A stretch of DNA of 35,067 bases from Candidatus Latescibacterota bacterium. Its GTDB lineage: Bacteria > Krumholzibacteriota > Krumholzibacteriia > G020349025. This document shows positions 32,879 through 35,067 of this stretch, in pieces; position 1 is the first letter of the stretch; each line of letters begins with the position of its first letter. Location: NCBI GenBank assembly GCA_020349025.1, contig CP070763.1:3490312-3525378 (forward strand), read 5' to 3'. The notes under the pieces are model-generated. The model did not search any database. It had not been told where the DNA came from and worked only from the letters and a program-made list of their open reading frames with translations. Made by a program: the position numbers and the translations under genes.

Positions 32879-34597
32879 TCAGCGCGTTTCGCTGGGGTTC
32901 GCGACATCCGGGCCGCGATCCCAGCCCTTGAGGTAATCCGCCATGCTGCCGCCGGGCTTCTGCTTCCAGCGTTCGTCCGACTTCGGGCTCACTGGCGAAT
33001 GCTTCTCGAGCCAGAGCTGAACCGCATCGCGCGTCAGCTGCTGCGTGTACTCCTGATCCTCGGGGGGCACCTGCGCCAGGAACTCGAGACCGCTGTTGCC
33101 CTCCATCAGATAGTTGCTGGTGACGACGCGATAGACGCGGTCGGGCTGAACCGGCTCGCCCCCGATGCGCATCTCGAGCACACGGCTTCCGTGCGCCGCA
33201 TCGGGATCGACCACGATGTCGATGCCGCTCATGGAGATGCCGCTACTGCGGCGGCCGCTCTTGCGTTCCACGATCCGACGCAGGAGCCGCCCGTCCATCT
33301 GCACGACGACGAGCGTGTTGCCGAACGGCATGACCGTGTGGACGTCGCCGAGCGTGATGTCGCCCGGCGACAGGTCGGAGCGGATACCGCCGTTGTTCGT
33401 GAAGGAGACGTCGGCGTCGACCGCATCGCGCATGGCATCGGTGATCAGATTCGACATCGGACTGTTCGTCCCGCGCGTCAGCGCGACGCGCGTCGTGCCA
33501 ACGACCTGGTCGAGGCCACGCCGCGCTTCATCCACGTACGGCTGCAGCGACGCGGCCATCTCGTCGTCGGGCCACCACTCATCCTCGAACAGCGTCACGA
33601 GGACCCCGTCGCGGCGCGGTGAATCGTACCCCATCAGAATCTTCGTCTCGCGATCGAACTTCAGGATGATGTGCCCGATCGAGGAGCCGCGCGCGTACGA
33701 TTCCACGACCATGGCGTGCGTGACCGGATCGATCCACGGCTCGCGGTAGCCGACGTGCGTGTGCCCCCCCACGAGGAGCTGCACCCGCTCGAGCACGTGT
33801 GCCAGATCCATGGCGTTGCGGATGTCGTCGCGAATGTCGATCCCCTGAGCGTCGCGCTCGACAATGTCGTTCCACACCGCCTCCTTCACGGTCGGATGCG
33901 GCAATCCCTCGTGGACCACGAGGAAGACCGCGTCGACCTTTTCTACTTCGTAGAGGTGATCGCGTATCTTCTCCACCGCGGGAAGCAGCGGACCGAAATC
34001 CAGGCCCTTGATGTTCTCCTGGAAGGCCATGTGCTTGGTGCCGGGCGTGTTCGCACCGATGATGCCGATACGCAGGCCGGCGCGCTCGATGATCCGGTAC
34101 GGCTCGACCCAGTCGACGAGGTCTTCGGTGCCCTCGTGGTAGATGTTGCAGGCGACGAAGGGGCGGTTCAGCGCACCCGACATGCGGATGGCGACCTCCT
34201 TCCCCTTGTCGAACTCGTGGTTGCCCGGAATCACGACGTCGTAGTCGAGCGTGTTGTAGAACGCCTCCATGACGCGTCCTTCCGTGATCGTCCCCACCGG
34301 GTCTCCCTGCCACGTGTCCCCCGCGTCCACCAGCACGACCGCAGCGTTGGGATCGCGCTCCGCCGCGGCACGAACGGCGCCGATGTAGTTGGCGGCCGAG
34401 GCCCCTGCACCGATCGGCGGCGGGAAGTTCGGGTTGAGGAAGGTCCCCTCCTGGCGCGGCACGTGGCCGTGCACGTCGTTGGTCCAGATGAGGTGGATGC
34501 GGATCACGTCTTCCGCGACGCCCACGCTCGCAGAGAGCGCCAGCGCCACCAGCGCCACCAGCACCCGTCGTCCTGATTCAAACGGCGAACTCTTCAT
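32879..34597 (-). CDS. 5'-nucleotidase / UDP-sugar hydrolase family, secreted
   Basis: This periplasmic or surface enzyme of the UshA/5'-nucleotidase family splits phosphate from nucleotides. The 572-residue protein starts at ATG 34597 (AGAGG eight bases before; GTG 34606 is possible) with a signal peptide cut after GVA (residue 28). The metallophosphatase domain holds WTNDVHGH (Asp41, His43), DAGDTWQG, GNHEFD and GGHTH, that is, all dimetal ligands. The C-terminal substrate domain (about 375-545) has NNGGIRSDL. It follows the metallo-beta-lactamase-fold gene by 12 bases. The exact substrate (AMP, UDP-glucose, NAD or other) is not decided by the motifs. Confidence 0.93.
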   Translation of the reverse strand: MKSSPFESGRRVLVALVALALSASVGVAEDVIRIHLIWTNDVHGHVPRQEGTFLNPNFPPPIGAGASAANYIGAVRAAAERDPNAAVVLVDAGDTWQGDPVGTITEGRVMEAFYNTLDYDVVIPGNHEFDKGKEVAIRMSGALNRPFVACNIYHEGTEDLVDWVEPYRIIERAGLRIGIIGANTPGTKHMAFQENIKGLDFGPLLPAVEKIRDHLYEVEKVDAVFLVVHEGLPHPTVKEAVWNDIVERDAQGIDIRDDIRNAMDLAHVLERVQLLVGGHTHVGYREPWIDPVTHAMVVESYARGSSIGHIILKFDRETKILMGYDSPRRDGVLVTLFEDEWWPDDEMAASLQPYVDEARRGLDQVVGTTRVALTRGTNSPMSNLITDAMRDAVDADVSFTNNGGIRSDLSPGDITLGDVHTVMPFGNTLVVVQMDGRLLRRIVERKSGRRSSGISMSGIDIVVDPDAAHGSRVLEMRIGGEPVQPDRVYRVVTSNYLMEGNSGLEFLAQVPPEDQEYTQQLTRDAVQLWLEKHSPVSPKSDERWKQKPGGSMADYLKGWDRGPDVANPSETR

Positions 34598-34609
34598 GCC
34601 GAACACCTC

Positions 34610-35067
34610 TCAAGGCACCGTATGCGCCAGCTGCAACCCGAGTGCGTGCACGTGCGGATCGTTCACGATGCACGCGGCCATCGCTGCGGGCTTCGATGGC
34701 ACCGTCTGACGCGCCTGCTCGATCCGGACCTCGTAGTTCACCCCGTCCGTGGCGAAGGTCACATTATACTGCCGGCCGTCGCCGCGCGGGCGCCCCAGCG
34801 CTTCCGCCTCGTCGATGACGTAGACGTGCGCACCGACGGCGCGGAAACGCCCGGTCGATTCGGCCAGAGCATCCTCGAGGGATCCGTTCCACACCAGGTC
34901 GGTGTTGGGAATGAAGGCGACGCGCGGCTGCAACGTGTTGACCCAGTTGCCGCTGCTGGCATCCGAGAGTCCGTGGTGGTGCGCCTTGTAGTACTCCACC
35001 TCGAGCTCGTTGGGCGCGAAGGCTTGCAGCATTCTGAACTCGGCGAAGTCCTCGGCGTCGCCGCCGA
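34610..35067 (-). CDS. ComEC-type metallo-beta-lactamase-fold protein, 5' end beyond the window
   Basis: The frame is open to the window edge, so only the C-terminal 150 or so residues are seen. They read GGDAEDFAEFRML, then YYKAHHHGLSD, then LQPRVAFIPN. These correspond to the late motifs of the ComEC/Rec2-associated and related metallo-beta-lactamase folds (acidic GD, HHG, and the strand near the C-terminus). Such proteins are often secreted or membrane-linked hydrolases; the catalytic N-terminal HxHxDH motif would lie outside the window. The stop is 12 bases from the 5'-nucleotidase start, so one transcript is likely. A role in nucleic acid or nucleotide scavenging is inferred only from the neighbour. 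Confidence 0.75.
   Translation of the reverse strand, partial: GGDAEDFAEFRMLQAFAPNELEVEYYKAHHHGLSDASSGNWVNTLQPRVAFIPNTDLVWNGSLEDALAESTGRFRAVGAHVYVIDEAEALGRPRGDGRQYNVTFATDGVNYEVRIEQARQTVPSKPAAMAACIVNDPHVHALGLQLAHTVP

Overview
The window is GC-rich, gene-dense bacterial chromosome from a Gram-negative-type cell. It encodes lipoproteins, a small outer-membrane beta-barrel protein, a type IV pilus retraction ATPase, a periplasmic multihaem cytochrome and an MscS-type channel. No rRNA, tRNA, CRISPR array, insertion sequence or prophage gene was seen. The mix (rho-rpmE-DUF1385-prfA-prmC-murA, Na/Pi cotransporter with PhoU, TPR lipoproteins, multihaem cytochromes, DUF885 peptidase) suggests a little-cultivated lineage near the FCB/Gemmatimonadota/Eisenbacteria-like groups or a deltaproteobacterium. 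That assignment is inference only; the sequence alone does not settle it.

Layout. 1-3080 (+): the end of a PilT-like ATPase, translationally coupled to a 696-residue MshEN / receiver-like / DUF4388 protein. 3119-7900 (+): an eight-CXXCH cytochrome lipoprotein with HEAT and TPR repeats, then a large MscS-family channel. 7911-9868 (-): PhoU-like protein and Na/Pi cotransporter. 9869-10396: a non-coding stretch of 528 bases with a tandem octamer, a nested palindrome and a long inverted repeat related to the one at 7911-7971. 10397-16474 (-): the operon rho, rpmE, DUF1385, prfA, prmC, murA (read right to left) with a recognisable promoter at 16701-16730. 16839-18026 (-): a TPR lipoprotein. 18358-20355 (-): priA. 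20564-21211 (+): outer-membrane barrel. 21306-25384 (-): a signalling cassette of a multi-span membrane protein, a receiver-GGDEF protein, a soluble histidine kinase and two single-domain receivers. 25581-29256 (-): gamma-glutamyltranspeptidase, ferredoxin-NADP reductase-like protein and aldo/keto reductase. 29423-30994 (+): rhomboid protease abutting a secreted beta-rich protein. 31028-35067 (-): a ComEC-type metallo-beta-lactamase-fold protein (cut by the window end), a 5'-nucleotidase and a DUF885 peptidase.

How they work together. The translation/termination/wall-precursor operon, priA and the phosphate pair are housekeeping. Less ordinary are the pilus-retraction partner at 990-3080, the octahaem lipoprotein, the receiver-rich cassette at 21306-25384, the rhomboid pair and the two related palindromic elements. 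I found no defence or mobile system. The best candidates for undescribed biology are the pilus partner protein, the signalling cassette and the repeat family. Sequences were read by eye; domain calls rest on motif recognition, not on searches.
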